From contig OZ018412.1 in NCBI GenBank assembly GCA_963969595.1, positions 2,606,501-2,670,500 of the forward strand: a stretch of 64,000 bases of DNA, read 5' to 3'. The notes beneath the pieces were generated by a model. It was not told the origin of the DNA and did not search any database. It saw only the letters and a program-made list of their open reading frames with translations. The position numbers and the translations under genes were made by a program. This DNA comes from Neckera pumila. Its lineage: Eukaryota > Streptophyta > Bryopsida > Hypnales > Neckeraceae. Shown one piece after another: positions 1 through 12,054 of the stretch. Position 1 is the stretch's first letter; the number at the start of each line of letters is the position of its first letter.

Positions 1-132
1 TTTGACAAGTGAAGTACAAGATCCTACAATTAGATTCTAAAAAAACGTTTTTTTTTTGTTCTTGGGTGAACGCAGCCAAAATGGCAGTTTTGAATGGTTT
101 TTGACAGAAAAATGGCCTTGGGACTATAAAGG
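1..132 (+). mobile_element. Family A (TTAA-flanked) element, right-end fragment cut by window edge
   Basis: The sequence matches the last ~130 bp of the family A copies at 3759-4677 and 46006-46922, including the block around 'caagtgaagtacaagatcc' and the terminal 'ctataaagg'. A TTAA follows at 133-136. The left part lies outside the window. It carries no coding sequence. Confidence 0.75.
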
Positions 133-1559
133 TTAACACTGCTTTTCCCACATTTGAACAAATGCTCTATCTCTGTTGTTTGTGCATCTTGTGAGTGTGC
201 ATGTTTAGGATTTTTTGCTCCTCCAATTCCGCGCTGACAAGTTGGAGGAGCTCTATAACATTCTATGCCGCGGTTGAGAGCCTCAAAGGTTTATGTGGGT
301 CTTGGATCAGATTGGCAAAGCTCCACTTGGCTGTAGGTGATCCTTGTAGCCCGCTAAATGTTTTTGTTAAGCCTTCCAAGTTGGAGCATTTTTATTCTTG
401 GTTGTTGATATAGTTTATGGAGCATTTTTGGATGTTCATGTAGATAGGCAATAGGTGTAAGGCAACTCTGAATTTTTCATATTTAGAATTGTGTTGTATA
501 AACACATGTGAGGCTTCTTATGGGCATGGTTTTGTATATTGTATCATTTTTACTTTAGCATTTGTTATTCAATTTTTCATTTCCATTCTTTTTAGCTTTG
601 CACATGTTTGCATTTTTGGTACATTGGTTTAGTTTCAATTTTCCGTTTTTTTGGTAAATCACATTTATTTCTTCTACACATATTGGTTCTTTTTTTCCAT
701 TTTGTTTTGGGCTTTGCTCAATTCCTAGCATATTCTTCTCTATGGATAAGTCACGCCAAAAATGTCATGGTATTTCAGTCATTGGAATTGGTGGTGATGT
801 TGTTGTCCAAGCAATCTGTAGATGTTAATGCTACCAATTTCTACCTCATGTGTTTTTATTTTTGTCTCTCCTTTATTTAGCATGAATTGTTGACTATGCT
901 CCATTTAGCATATGGACTGCATCTTTGATGCACTATTTTTTTTTTCATCTGGATTTATTTGAGTCTGTGATTTCTGGATTTCTATATATGATTCACATAC
1001 ACATCAACATTGAGTCTTTATTTTCCAGCTTTGTTCACTTCTATGTTTAGTTATCTTCCTTGCAGTCTTGTGTTTTGGATTTTTGTCTTGGCCTAAACCT
1101 AGCCGCTTATAAATTTTAGATTCCATGTATAAAACATACAATACAATAAAGGCAACAACTTGTATAATAAGTGCTTGATAGTAAATGCGCGTAGTAAATG
1201 TTGGATTTTCAACTTACGTGGTTTGTCTTTGTCTTTAACATATGTGTTCGCTTTTTTTTTTCACTTCACTTTTCTTCCTTGTAAGAAAGTAAGGGTGTTG
1301 GAAATTGACCCTTTCAAATTCCAAATAATTGTAGGGAGGCATAAAATACCAAGAATGAAGAAACTAGGTAATAATAGGGACCATTTAATTGTTCATGGTC
1401 AGCTAAATACCACACAAATAAAGATTACCAGCCGAACATGACATACAAACCCCCATATGGAATGACCCCCTGAGAGTTTTGAATAATCAAATTTACATTA
1501 GTCAATCCAAATTCATTCAATACAACTCTTTTTGCATCGGCCACAAAGTCTATTATTGA

Positions 1560-3162
1560 CTAATCATCATTTGTCTTTTTAGAGCTGCCATTTGCTTTTG
1601 AGAGAGCATTAGCTTTCCTCTTCTTTATGGGGATTGTTGCAACTGGCATTTTGCCAACCACTAGCTCACTATCATCCACCATTTGCATAATTAGATAATT
1701 GCTTTAGTAAGTGAAATAAAAAATGACAGTGACAAATTTACTAGCACAATAGGACAATTTAAAAGATTGTACATACTAGTGTCAAAAACAATATATAAAA
1801 GATTGAGTTGATTCTAAGCATGATATTTGTTGAATTCATAATCTTTACCTTACCATTATGTGTGTCATAGTTACTAGCTAATGCCTCTAAAGGCTACACT
1901 AGTTGTTCATGTTTTGAAGTACAAATGATGCTTTTGGAATTCAAGAAGGCCTTGGGGTTTTGGTAGGAAACTCCAAGCTAGACATATTCAATGCCTTTGA
2001 TTAGATAATTGAAAGCCACTGCCATAAAAATGCAAATGAGTCAATTTTCAAAAGAACAATGGAACAAGGTAAATGATTAAAAGCTACTCTAAAAAAATTA
2101 AAATCTTAGTTTATTTAAAAACTTACACTTTGGTTTTGGAATAGAACTATAGCAGCCCCCTAGCTTGTTGAAAGGATGTTGAATTGTATGAGATAAGTGA
2201 AATTTGATAGATGAAAAAGATCACCATTACATGTGCAATTCTTTAGATTTTGAATTTCTAAAGAATTAAAAGTCAAAAACATTACAACTAGCTAAGTCAT
2301 GGTAATAAAAAAATATACCTCAAAGTAGCGCACCAACTTTTACATGATTCCCACCATCCACCTTTCTAGAATATTGCAGCATTAAATTTTGCAATTGAAT
2401 AAATGTCTTTCTCTTGCCACCTCATAGTAATGTTGTCAAAATTGAGTGCTGCAGGGTTTGAATGCTTAAATGAAATAAGCTTCTTTAAAGCCATTTTTGC
2501 CTCCATGTCAAATTTTAGATTGGGAGCTGCAGCATAGAAACTTGTTTCTTGGAGGAATTAGAGCCCATCGTTTAGAAGCCTCTTGTTTGACATGAATGTG
2601 TGATATTGGGAATTGAAATTCAATCTCAAGGCTTTTTTGCCATTTTTTTTAAGGGTCTCTATCAACTCTTGATGGAGGTTTAAAGATCTAGTCATATCCT
2701 AGAATTGATTTCATTTGTATATCCTTTAACTCTGTTGACTTCTCTACTACCATCTTTGGAGGTTCTTTCATCTATTTCTTTTATTTTACATATTCTTTCT
2801 CCTACTTGGGCTTGCTTAATGTCCCTATATACTTGACATTGAACAATAGCAATCAATGACCATTAATATCATAAGATAAATCAAACATATTCTAGTTTCT
2901 TTTTAAGAACATTTTGTAATTTCAATCAAATAAAAATTAGTAAGAAAAAACTTACTTCTTTGGAAAAAACTTTAAATTTCACATTTTTCAGTTGTTTATA
3001 CTTTGACACCACCATAGACTCTTCTTCAAATTGCTCTTCTCTATTTTGTTTTGAGAATTTACTAGAGGAAAAACAGAGCCTCCGGAGGACACAGCCCTTC
3101 GAGGATCCGATAGACTGTTTTTTTAAGGCTTTAGGATTGTTTTTTCCCCTATATCTGCCCAC
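1560..3162 (-). pseudogene. Decayed multi-exon gene of unknown family
   Basis: On the minus strand several coding-looking blocks occur in order. The first opens with ATG at 3162 (MGRYRGKNNPKALKK...) and runs to a GTAAGT donor near 2953. A block at about 2640-2320 encodes a stretch containing SQYHTFMSNKRLLNDG, a stop, then FDMEAKMALKKLISFKHSN. A block at about 2256-2131 ends at GTAAGT. A block at 2018-1854 is bounded by AG and GTAAG and reads AFNYLIKGIEYV, stop, LGVSYQNPKAFLNSKS and so on, with two in-frame TAG codons. The last block, about 1690-1560, carries a basic tail (IPIKKRKANALSK) and a TAG. Internal stops and lost frame show it is dead. I do not recognise the family; a transposon-derived or plant-specific nuclear protein is possible given the basic tail. 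Exon limits are approximate. Confidence 0.4.
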
Positions 3163-3394
3163 TTGCAGTTCTGTTGTCAGATGCTCAACAATGGGTTAGA
3201 ATCCAAAAACAAAGGACTCAAAAATCAAGTTTAAGGTATTCTAATGCACTTTAACCCTGATTTTTTTTAATATTTTTAAATAATTTGTATTTAACACCAA
3301 TTTGTACCAAAATAAAAAGTTGTCTCCAAATTATCCAACGACCATCATCCATTGGTGGATGTGAAGGACTGATTTCATTGACATTTGGTAAGTT

Positions 3395-3575
3395 ACAAGA
3401 TGAAAAAAAGAGCTCTTCATGGAATAAGGTTTGTGATAGGGTTTACAATCCATGTGGAATATGTATATTCACTTATTTGACAATGAGTGAAGATACATAT
3501 CCCACATGGGTTGTGAATCCTAGCACAACCCCAAATTCCATAAAGAGCTCCTTTTCAGCTCTTCTCATCGTGTCA
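3395..3575. repeat. Long fold-back (hairpin), arms about 63 bp
   Basis: The left arm 3411-3473 pairs with the right arm 3486-3549, which is its imperfect reverse complement, around a ~12-base loop. Weaker pairing continues outwards to about 3395 and 3575. No ORF uses it. It could be a small MITE or, because pairing is long with few bulges, a small-RNA precursor. Confidence 0.65.
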
Positions 3576-3582
3576 CTCACAA

Positions 3583-3647
3583 ATTAATTAAGCAGCTATT
3601 GAAGCTGGTAGCCTTTAGCTACTAGCTTCAATAGCCACTTAATGAAT
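3583..3647. repeat. Short hairpin, arms about 27 bp
   Basis: The left half (gctattgaagct) is matched by its reverse complement (agcttcaatagc) around a ~6-base loop, with flanking attaag/cttaat pairing. It lies just outside the larger fold-back at 3395-3575. Confidence 0.6.
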
Positions 3648-3758
3648 TTGGATTATTTGAAACTTAATTTTTTCAGTGACAACAAATTAAATCCAATTAA
3701 GCCAAATTTTATGGCTTGATTGAATTGAATTTGACTTCATTGAAAAAATTAAGTTCAA

Positions 3759-4677
3759 CCCCTAAAGTCCCATTGTCCCCTTAGGGGACAAATTGGATTT
3801 TGGGCAGGTTCTTGTGACCTCAATTTTTTACGATACTTTTTGAAACTTTATCGTAAAATAGAAAAAATGATTAGCTATTTGGGTATATATTTTTTATCTC
3901 AATTGATGACCGGGAGCAAAAGTTATACCACAAGAAACCTAGAATTGAATTCAGCGGGCAGTACAAAAAAACTACAAAACGTCAAAATAATTTTCTAATT
4001 TTTTTTCTAAAATATTATGTTTTTATCTACATGTGAAGTTTTCATTCATTCTATTTGGATTAATAATGAAAAATTTATGGACAATCTTGTTTTTTGGGCA
4101 ATTAGAGCATTTTCTTGAAAAAATAACTTGTAGGATTCATTTTTGAATGCAATTTTCACAATTTTCCAAAAAAAATTGATTGGCTAGGTTGTGTTTGCTT
4201 GCTAAAACAATCTCACCATTGCAATTATTGTGTCTAAATCCCATCTTAGAGCTATTTACGATTTAGTGTTTTTTTCAATCTTGGACCTACTTCTATTTAA
4301 CAATTTTTCAAAGAATGAAAATCAAGTGTGTGTTTTTATAATTTTTTTTTTCTAGACTCAGCTCAATTCTTCAATGTAAATTTTTTTTAAATCAAAGTCT
4401 ACAGTGCAAAAAATGTCCACAAATGGCGATTAAAGTCATTTGAAATTGCAGGCCAGTGTTTAAGAAAAAATTCTTTTTCAACTTTGAATGCTAATATCTT
4501 CCAATCTATACGATCAAACTTCATGAATTTTTTACCACATGATCTTAGACAAGTGAAGTGCAAGATCCTATGGTTAGATTCTAAGAAAAATAAATTTTTG
4601 TTTTCTTGGGTGAATGCAACAAAAATGGCAATTTTGAGTGATTTTTGATAGAAAAAAGGTTTTGGGACTTTAGGGAT
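3759..4677 (+). mobile_element. Family A (TTAA-flanked) element, full-length diverged copy
   Basis: The left end is CCCCTAAAGTCCCA; the right end is the complement, GGGACTTTAGGGA. The flanks are TCAA on the left and TTAC on the right, each one base from TTAA. The length of 919 bp matches other intact copies. Internal blocks shared with the other copies include the agcaaaagttataccac stretch and the cttgtaggattcatttttg stretch. It is AT-rich and non-coding, so it is a non-autonomous element. Confidence 0.8.
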
Positions 4678-4681
4678 TACA

Positions 4682-5776
4682 CACTATTAGTAATGTTAAA
4701 AAATGCGGATACAATGGTCCCTGTATTTAAAAAAAAGCCAAAATAAACTGCGGATACATTTTTGTTTTGCAAAAATAGTCATGACTTGACTATTTTTGCA
4801 AAAGTCAAACCAGTTGACTGGCCGCTTTTGTAAATGTTAGACCCGCCTTTTAATAGCTTGGTTTGGTCACTTTGGAGCAGCCTTTTGGAGGCTTGAATTT
4901 TTTTTAATGTAGTATTATGTACTACAAGAGGTGTAGCAATAATTGTTGACACCTGTTCAGGATATGTGCCTAATTGGTATGTACCACGAGTTGCAATAGG
5001 ACTTACATCTTATAATATGTGAGTACAATCACCTGCCTTCAAAGAATCTTGTTCCACTAATTGAATCTCATTACTGTCAAGAAATTTCCCAATCACCTCA
5101 GATGTTGTCTTAGGAGGTCTGAATTGGAGGTGATCTCCATCCAAAGCTACTATGATGCCTATTATGATGCTAAGAAATTAATAAGGAATTATCAATTTAA
5201 GGAATATATGGAACTGTTTTCTATCACTATGAGCAATTTTAATTACTAGTAAGTAATGTTGATCTATCTTAATTATGAAGACAAGTAGCATAATATAATT
5301 TTCGTCTCACTCACAATTTTATATGGCATTGTAGCACCTTGCCACCATTTGAACACAAATCCAAGATCATGAACTCTTCATTACAAATTTTTCTACCTCA
5401 GACACCATTAACACTGACACTTAAGCAATTTGCAAAAATTTTAAAAAGATTTACATGAAAGAAAACTTGTGACCTAGTTACATATTTGGTGGCATTTGAT
5501 TGTTGTCGTACAAAATTGCACTCACCAGGTTCAAGAGCACTCCCACTTATCTACAATAGAAGAAACTTATGTTTGGTACAATTCTTGGACAATCAATGAT
5601 ATAATTGGTAATTCTATACATTACAAGAAACAAACACTAGCAAGAGATTGCACATACAAGCAAAACTTACAATACTTCTACATTAGAACTCTAACTTGCT
5701 TTAAACTAGCAAGTATCACAAATTATTTCCAATGCTTGCACCATTCATTAACCTACACTAGCAGTGCTTCTTACAC
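4682..5776. other. Intergenic; family B right-end fragment at 4850-4909
   Basis: No supportable gene was seen. At 4850-4909 there is a tail reading tagcttggtttggtcac followed by ttggaggcttgaattttttttaatg, which is the right end of a family B element. The left partner is not clear. Confidence 0.45.
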
Positions 5777-5779
5777 TAA

Positions 5780-5801
5780 AGGTCTGTGCCCACCTGGGCT
5801 T
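5780..5801 (+). repeat. Left terminal inverted repeat of the Harbinger element
   Basis: It reads AGGTCTGTGC, CC, ACCTGGGCTT (5780-5801). It matches the reverse complement of 10920-10941 except at the first base and at two internal bases. TAA precedes it. Confidence 0.88.
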
Positions 5802-6999
5802 TTGGAGCACCGCAAGTGGAAAAGAAAAGTATTGTAAAAGTATAGGCGGTTTTAATTTGACGGGCACTCATGTTGCTGTGGTCGGAAAAATCGCTGGTTT
5901 ATAAAACATTGCAAATGTGGAGCCTGTTCACATATACAGGGATACAACAAAGTTAGTGGTGCCGCGTCAGAAGAAAAAGACGTTTAGGTGAAGCATGGTC
6001 ACACCGGAAGTGACTCTTAACCTCGGATGGGCCCCACTTTCTCGGCGTTGTCAGTCAGTACGTACGCTGTCAGTTTCCTTTCTTTTCTTCAAAGTTTGGC
6101 GCTCAGCTTGTTTCAAAACTGAGACAGCATGCGTAACTTTCCTCTTTTCTGTGCGCACTTGAGCTCGTCAATTGTGGGACGCTTCTTTAGTTCAAACATC
6201 GTGACTTTAGCTTTCTTGATTAGTGTTCCTACTAATCGAAGATGTCAATTGCGGGGAAACACAAAGAGGAACTTCGTCGCGCACAATTGAAGTTTTTCGG
6301 ATCGCCCCCAACGGAGAGCGCCATCTTTGGAAATCAGAGAAGCTCCGGTGCTGCGCCTTTACGTGTGCCTGTGAATGAGCACTTAGGGTTCTCAATTGAG
6401 TGATTTGAATTGAAAGTTGAGTTTTTGGAATGCTGTCCGTTTCTTCTAAAGCTAGGAATTGTTGTTCCATTTCTTGTCATTAGGATTTCAGACTCCCATA
6501 CTTTGTGTTCTTGTGTTCTCCTCCAGCACGATTCTACCGTAACGCGTGAATTTTGTGCTTCTTCAATGTCTTGAAGGAAATTGAGGATGCTGTGAGGAAT
6601 TTCTAATTTCTCTTTTTCTTCACACGTCGGAAATCGAATTCTCAGGTCAGCTTCACGCTCGATTCAATTTTTTTGCTTTTCTTTAGCCTTCCATGCGATC
6701 GCCATTTTTTACACAGCAGCCTTTTCAGTTCGGGGTCAGTTTAGTTTCTTGAATTCTGCTTCAAACTCTCAATGTTTTCGCGCTTCTTCTTCCACACTTT
6801 CTAAAATCGACCGTGTTGTTCCCAAGGCGCGACTGTGCGAACTGAGGAAGAAAAAAAAAATTGTGCTCTTCATTCCTGTTCCATTAATTCTGTTACAGAC
6901 TTGTATGATTTCCTCGCCATTCCCTTCAATGTTTTACCCTCTTCCCTGTGGTGTTTGAACTCATTTTCTGTTGGCATGTGCCTACCTCATTAGATCACC

Positions 7000-8343
7000 A
7001 TGGATTCCATGCTGCAAGCTCCGGAAATCATGGCCATTGCTTCTGCAGTCCTTCTGCTCTTACTCACACCAAATCAAGCTTTCAATTTGCAACTACAACT
7101 GGAGGATGAGGAAGATGGTTCCTCCGTCTTGGACAACATTCGACAACCTACAGGCCGACCTATTTATAACTCCAACATGTTCACGCAGGCAGCATCACTT
7201 TCGACTTTGCAATGTTTTCTGTTTGTTTGACGCTGAACTTGGTTACTAGGTGAAACCTAGATCAACTGTGTGGTTCTCTTGTTTCTTGCTGGAGCACTAT
7301 AGCAAAGATCATTGGCTCAAGTTCTTTTAGATGTCGAAGCTGGCAGTCTTCTCTTTGGTCCAACTACTGGAACCTATGGTGAAAAAGAAGAATACCAACT
7401 ACCGCTTGGCCATTCCGGTCGTCGTGTGTGTCGCCTGTGCTCTGTTCAAACTAACGCAGGGTGTGAGTTTACGAATTTGTAGCGAGTTGTTTGCTGTAGG
7501 TCGTTCTACAGTTTCCCTTGTTTTTAGAGAAGTTGTTTAAGCAATTAATGTTGCTCTCAGGTCTGAGATCTCGTGGCCTGTTGGAGACAGACTTCTTGAA
7601 ACTAAAGCTGACGTCAAGGATTTTAGTGGCTTATCTGGAGTGGTGGGTGCCATTGACAGTACGCATATCTCCATTTCCAAACCCAAATTCGGCCTAGCAG
7701 ATTATTATTATTTCAAATCTGGAGGGTATTCACTGAACTGTCAGGCAGTTGTAGACTGTAGGAAGCAATTCATAGACTTATTTCTTGGCATGCCTGGTTC
7801 CACCAATGATGCCCGGTCACTACGCCGCTCCAGCTTGTACTACAAGGGAATGCATGAGATATTGTGGGATTCTTCAGTGACGTTTGAAGGCTTCAAGCCT
7901 TTTCTGTAAGGGACTCCGAGTACCCTCTGATGCCATGGTTGCTAGTACCCAACTGAGGTATTAGCCGCCACCCTGTAGCACATGCTTTGTTCAACCGGAA
8001 ATTGAGTTGTGTTCGCGGTGTAGTGGAGAATGCTTTTGGCATTCTGAAGCAGACTTTCCGTGAGCTCCTGGACAAGTCAGACTTGCATGTGGCGTTCATG
8101 CCAGATGTTATTTTGTGTTGTGCCGTACTTCACAACGTGCTTTTGGGACAATCCCATGATGATGTGGACCGTTTCCTTCAAGTGCTGCACAATGAAGGAT
8201 TGGGCCCTAAAGTGATTGACGAAGAGAATGAAGTGGCTGAGCATGTCAAGCCACTTTCAGACAATCGGGTAGTGGCTGTTGCCGCATCCAAGCGGCTGGA
8301 CCTTGATGTTTACCTGGCGCTGCAGAAGAACTTGGCTGTTTGA
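7000..8343 (+). pseudogene. HARBI1-like DDE transposase, frameshifted
   Basis: This would catalyse cut-and-paste transposition of the surrounding element. A likely first exon begins with MDSMLQAPEIMAI at 7000. After a possible intron ending in CTAG near 7249, the frame reads VKPRSTVWFSCFLLEHYSKD, a TAG at 7328, then the helix-turn-helix-like region (7331-7540) and a TAA. The catalytic core follows from 7541. The first Asp is in VVGAIDSTHIS, the second in PGSTNDARS, and the Glu in VRGVVENAFGILK. All three acidic residues are therefore present. A one-base frameshift near 7906-7911 and a TGA after PWLLVPN separate the last block (7987-8343), which ends with TGA after LQKNLAV. The order and spacing match HARBI1-type transposases of roughly 400 residues. 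The first-exon assignment is less certain than the core. Confidence 0.85.
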
Positions 8344-8699
8344 AAACAGAGGTAAGTTTCTGTCACCCACTATTGGAGAGAGACTTTGAAACTCATACTA
8401 TTCTCATGGCATTTGCAATGGGATGTGCATACGGAAGTCAGTGTGTTTCTTTTTCAAAATGTCTTTTATTTTTTTTGGTGGGGGTGTCTCCCACTCTAGC
8501 ACAAGTTCACAGGCAGTTATGAGCATAGTGTTGTAGATGTTAACAACAAAATGAAAAAAAGTTCATAAATCGTGAAAATGTCTTGTGCAGGATGTACAAA
8601 GCAAGAAAGGAATTGACAGCACTGGCTGATTTCATGTACAGTACTAGTTTCGGAACTAGTAGCCGCAAATCTAATGTACAGTAGTTCGTAGGAGTTTAA

Positions 8700-10003
8700 T
8701 CAAGTATGTGGGCTTGCAGTAGGTAGCCTTGACGTACCAGAGGAGAGAATGTTGACCTGTAGTTCGGTTGGCAAGTCTTCTTTTGCAAATGCAGTATGGT
8801 TCAAGTGTGGATCTGTAGTTGCTTGTTTTCCCCTGAACAGGTGCATTCCTGTGCTCAGAACATCAGATAAAGTTGCCAAGCAATGCACCACTTCATCTTG
8901 TTTGATTATTGCCAGTCGTGTTGTATTGTTGGCTACCACTGTGAGGTCATGAAGTCTTCTGTCTTTCTTTCGTTGATACATCATTTGTTCACTAAAGAGC
9001 TTCAGCTAAACTTCAATTTTTTGACTGCTCCAAGTCCAGGCTTGCGTCTGCAACATCCTTCATCTGGTTTGCATGACTGCGCCACTAGCTCTTGTGGTGT
9101 CGGCAATCAAAGTATGGCCTGTAACAATTCTCCTACAAACCCCGGTATTTCTTGTCTAATGATGTTGCTGGTGCTCTGAAGTGTACGATGAACTAATCAC
9201 GTAGGCCGTGACTCCTGGAGGCAGAGGATTGCGTTGACGTGGAATGGATGATGCTGTTGGTGAACTATTTCTGGTCTCCAATCCTGCATTGGTCGGCAAC
9301 GTTGTGAAGATTGGAAGTGGCGTGTTAGCACTCCGGGAATTGTCGCCGGTGCTAGCAGGCGTCGCATTGTTGGCAAGATCCATGGGGTCATCAGTGTCGT
9401 TGTCACTGTCGCACTGGTGTTGTTGCTTGGGGCTGTGATGGTACCACACTTGAAAGTTCTAGTCTTCCTCGATGTGTAGATCTCTTGTATGTGGAGGATT
9501 CATGCTGGGTCTCCGTCCATACCACTCATGGATCCCGAAGTAAACCTCTTCAGAAAAAGTTTGGGGAAGTCCTTCAGCTTTCCGATTTGATGCAATCATC
9601 TCCCAATATGCGTAGCCGTTGGTGCCGGTGCATGCAAAGAAGTCAGCTATCTTCTTGTCGTCGCTGATCGGTTGATTCCACTTGGTCTTACAAGATGGAC
9701 CATCTCTTGGGCACGGAGAGCAACCAGCTTGTATGTCCTCAATGCTAATGCGCACCCACTTACATGCTTCAGGATTCATGAGATCTCGACCATCAACACT
9801 TTGAAGTTCAGCGAAGAAAAGTTGTCGCTTTGCAAAAATGAGTGCAGATACTTCCTGGCTATTCCAGTTCGGACCTTGGTCCTTGTGTGTGTACTTGGGT
9901 GCGTTTCCAGCGGCTTCAGCAGTAGCAGGAGGCGATGCTCTTGAGATACTCGGAGCAGTACGCAGCGGGCCTTCTGATCTATGTCGCGCCGCAGCAGAGT
10001 TGA
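8700..10003 (-). pseudogene. Myb/SANT-like ORF1 partner of the Harbinger transposase, with in-frame stops
   Basis: In PIF/Harbinger elements a second gene with a Myb/SANT-like (trihelix-type) domain helps the transposase enter the nucleus and bind the element ends. Here a minus-strand exon starts after a TTTCAG acceptor (exon base 10003). It reads through an Ala/Pro/Ser-rich lead into PNWNSQEVSALIFAKRQLF, with further domain residues CKTKWN and YWEM. The same frame then continues to 8700 with stops at 9459, 9156, 9060 and 9006. The stretch beyond 9459 is Asp/Ser/Thr-rich, and the C-terminal part includes QDEVVHCLATLSDVL. The unbroken frame across four stops shows one ancestral gene that decayed by point mutation, although short introns could explain some of the stops. 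It faces the transposase gene tail to tail. Confidence 0.78.
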
Positions 10004-10919
10004 CTGAAAGAATCCGAACATAAAATTCATGAGAACTGTGAAGACATTGTACTCATTGGAGCATCGGAGCCCTTGTTTGTGTTGTGCAGGTTCCTTTTTA
10101 CTTTATGGAAAACAAGAAAAGCACGGAGATCAAGAATCACTCACCAGCATTATCTACGCTTGTCGTAGCAAGTTGTGTTCCGTAACTTGCGCAGTCCTGA
10201 TGATTCTCCATGACTGTCACTGTATATTGCACGTGGTCTGTTAATTAATCATGAAGTAGTTTTTTCCCATGTACATAAACAAAATCACTGAGAGGAACTT
10301 TGTAGGCACAATTCCTCTGAAGACTTGGAATTTTACCTGATCATAAAATGTTTCTGTGAAGCTTCGAAGGAGTCCAACAGACTAGCGCCACGGGAGCGCC
10401 GTGGATTGAGAAGACTGAGCAAAGACATGCGCAATTGAAGACAAAAAAATTATGTGGGCATTCACCAAACCAATCGAGAGAAAGAAAAATCATGAACACA
10501 CAGGAAAAGCAGGGAGAAGGAGGAAGTTGTAGACACCAAGGTGATATGTATGACACCGCCACATTAATTTGCATGGTATCTACTTCGTAGGATGTGGGGT
10601 TCCAAAAATGTTTTTATACTCTTTTTTTATTGATTGCGTCTTCTTTCCTACAACCGCTCTTTTGTAATGGGCCATCAAGAGCCTCATTATGTAACAGTGG
10701 TGTTCAAGTTTTGAAATGTTCATTTTCCCTTAATTCTGTGATAGCAAACACCTTCGAACTTACGCCTTACTACTTTCCAGAAGTCATTGTAACTTTGACT
10801 GACCAGCGTTCTTATCTTCTTCCAGGTCGACCTCCACGTAGGTTCGGCGTTCCATAAAGTCTGCAGGTCTGAACACACCTTGTTTTCCCAATGAAACACC
10901 GCCTTCCTACCACTGCCTT

Positions 10920-10941
10920 AAGCCCAGGTATGCACAGACCA
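10920..10941 (-). repeat. Right terminal inverted repeat of the Harbinger element
   Basis: Read on the minus strand it is TGGTCTGTGC, AT, ACCTGGGCTT. TAA follows at 10942-10944 and matches the left target duplication. Confidence 0.88.
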
Positions 10942-10944
10942 TAA

Positions 10945-12054
10945 CTGTCTTTCTTCAACTTTAGGGATTCAATGTGCATCACCACTCCAAAACCTCAAAA
11001 ATAAAGCACCAAATCACACTATAATCTGGAAGATGAGCAAACTATACATTACACCGACAAGAAATTTCCAGCAACAAGATAGAATTGTTTGCTCTTTAAA
11101 TCCATTGGATGCCAATCCAAAAATGAACTCAAAACTAAGCACTATAGCACACATTAAAAAACAAAATTGGAAACAAGTGGAACTCACAAAAAGCCTCCAT
11201 GCACTATTAAAAAAAAGTGCCATCCAACTAGACTCAACATATATTGTGCCACAACCAACAAATTTGCATCACAAAGCTCATCAACAATTGGAAGCGTGAG
11301 AGTCTGCAAAATCGTCAAGTCGAACAACAATAAAAATCATTAGTTATCTCTCACAATAGGCCACAATTTAAGTACGACAATGAAGCTCTCCTTGACCAAA
11401 CCAATCCTCACAGCATACTCTCTTACAACATCCTTGCCATTGTGAACTCATGCATTCTCACCCCTTTGGTACACCTTCCATGAAAACTAACAATAAAAAA
11501 AGAAGTCACCAAGCTTTACAAATTACAAACCAAATGAACATACCCTACTGACCACTACAATCGATCTAATCTCGAGGATCTGTCAGGGTGCTTCCATTGT
11601 GCGCATTTAGATTATAGAAACCTTGCAAGTGAAATTATATCAAGAAATAAATATATTTCTTCATCTTCATAGCCATTGCATAAGTGCCCCCATCATAACT
11701 GTGTCACCTATACAATGTTTGTGAAGTTGCTCCTACATTTTTAAACACACTCTCTAAAATTTGTTTATTACTTTTAGTTGGAGGCTCAAAACTTCAAACG
11801 GATTTTAGGAGATAAAATTTGGTTTGATTTTCCAACATTTTTTAGTTCAAAGTTTTAAAAAAAAAGATATTCTACTATGCTAAAATAAGGTCTAAAATTC
11901 TATTTTGAGCACAAATCTTATGTTTTGACTTAACTATGAGCGGTTGAGTTTTTATTAATCCTAATTTATACATCCCACACTGATTGTGTTACCTACTACT
12001 ATCCTACTTGTCTGAAGATCTTTTCTTCTTATCTTCAAACACAACAAATCTATA
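10945..12054. other. Intergenic, no feature seen
   Basis: AT-rich sequence outside the right edge of the Harbinger element. The longest open frames (for example at 11033-11299) have no recognisable motif or splice context and are taken as chance. Confidence 0.4.

Larger units (their letters stand above)
5780..10941. mobile_element. PIF/Harbinger transposon, complete but with broken genes
   Basis: The element is delimited by terminal inverted repeats of about 22 bp: left at 5780-5801, core GGTCTGTGC then ACCTGGGCTT; right at 10920-10941, its complement with three differences. It has a 3-bp target duplication TAA at 5777-5779 and 10942-10944. TAA/TTA duplications are the hallmark of the PIF/Harbinger superfamily. 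It contains a HARBI1-like DDE transposase on the plus strand and a Myb/SANT-like ORF1 on the minus strand, arranged convergently. That is the two-gene layout expected for an autonomous element of 5162 bp. Both genes carry stops, so it can no longer move itself. 5802-6999 and 10010-10919 are the subterminal and promoter regions. Confidence 0.9.
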
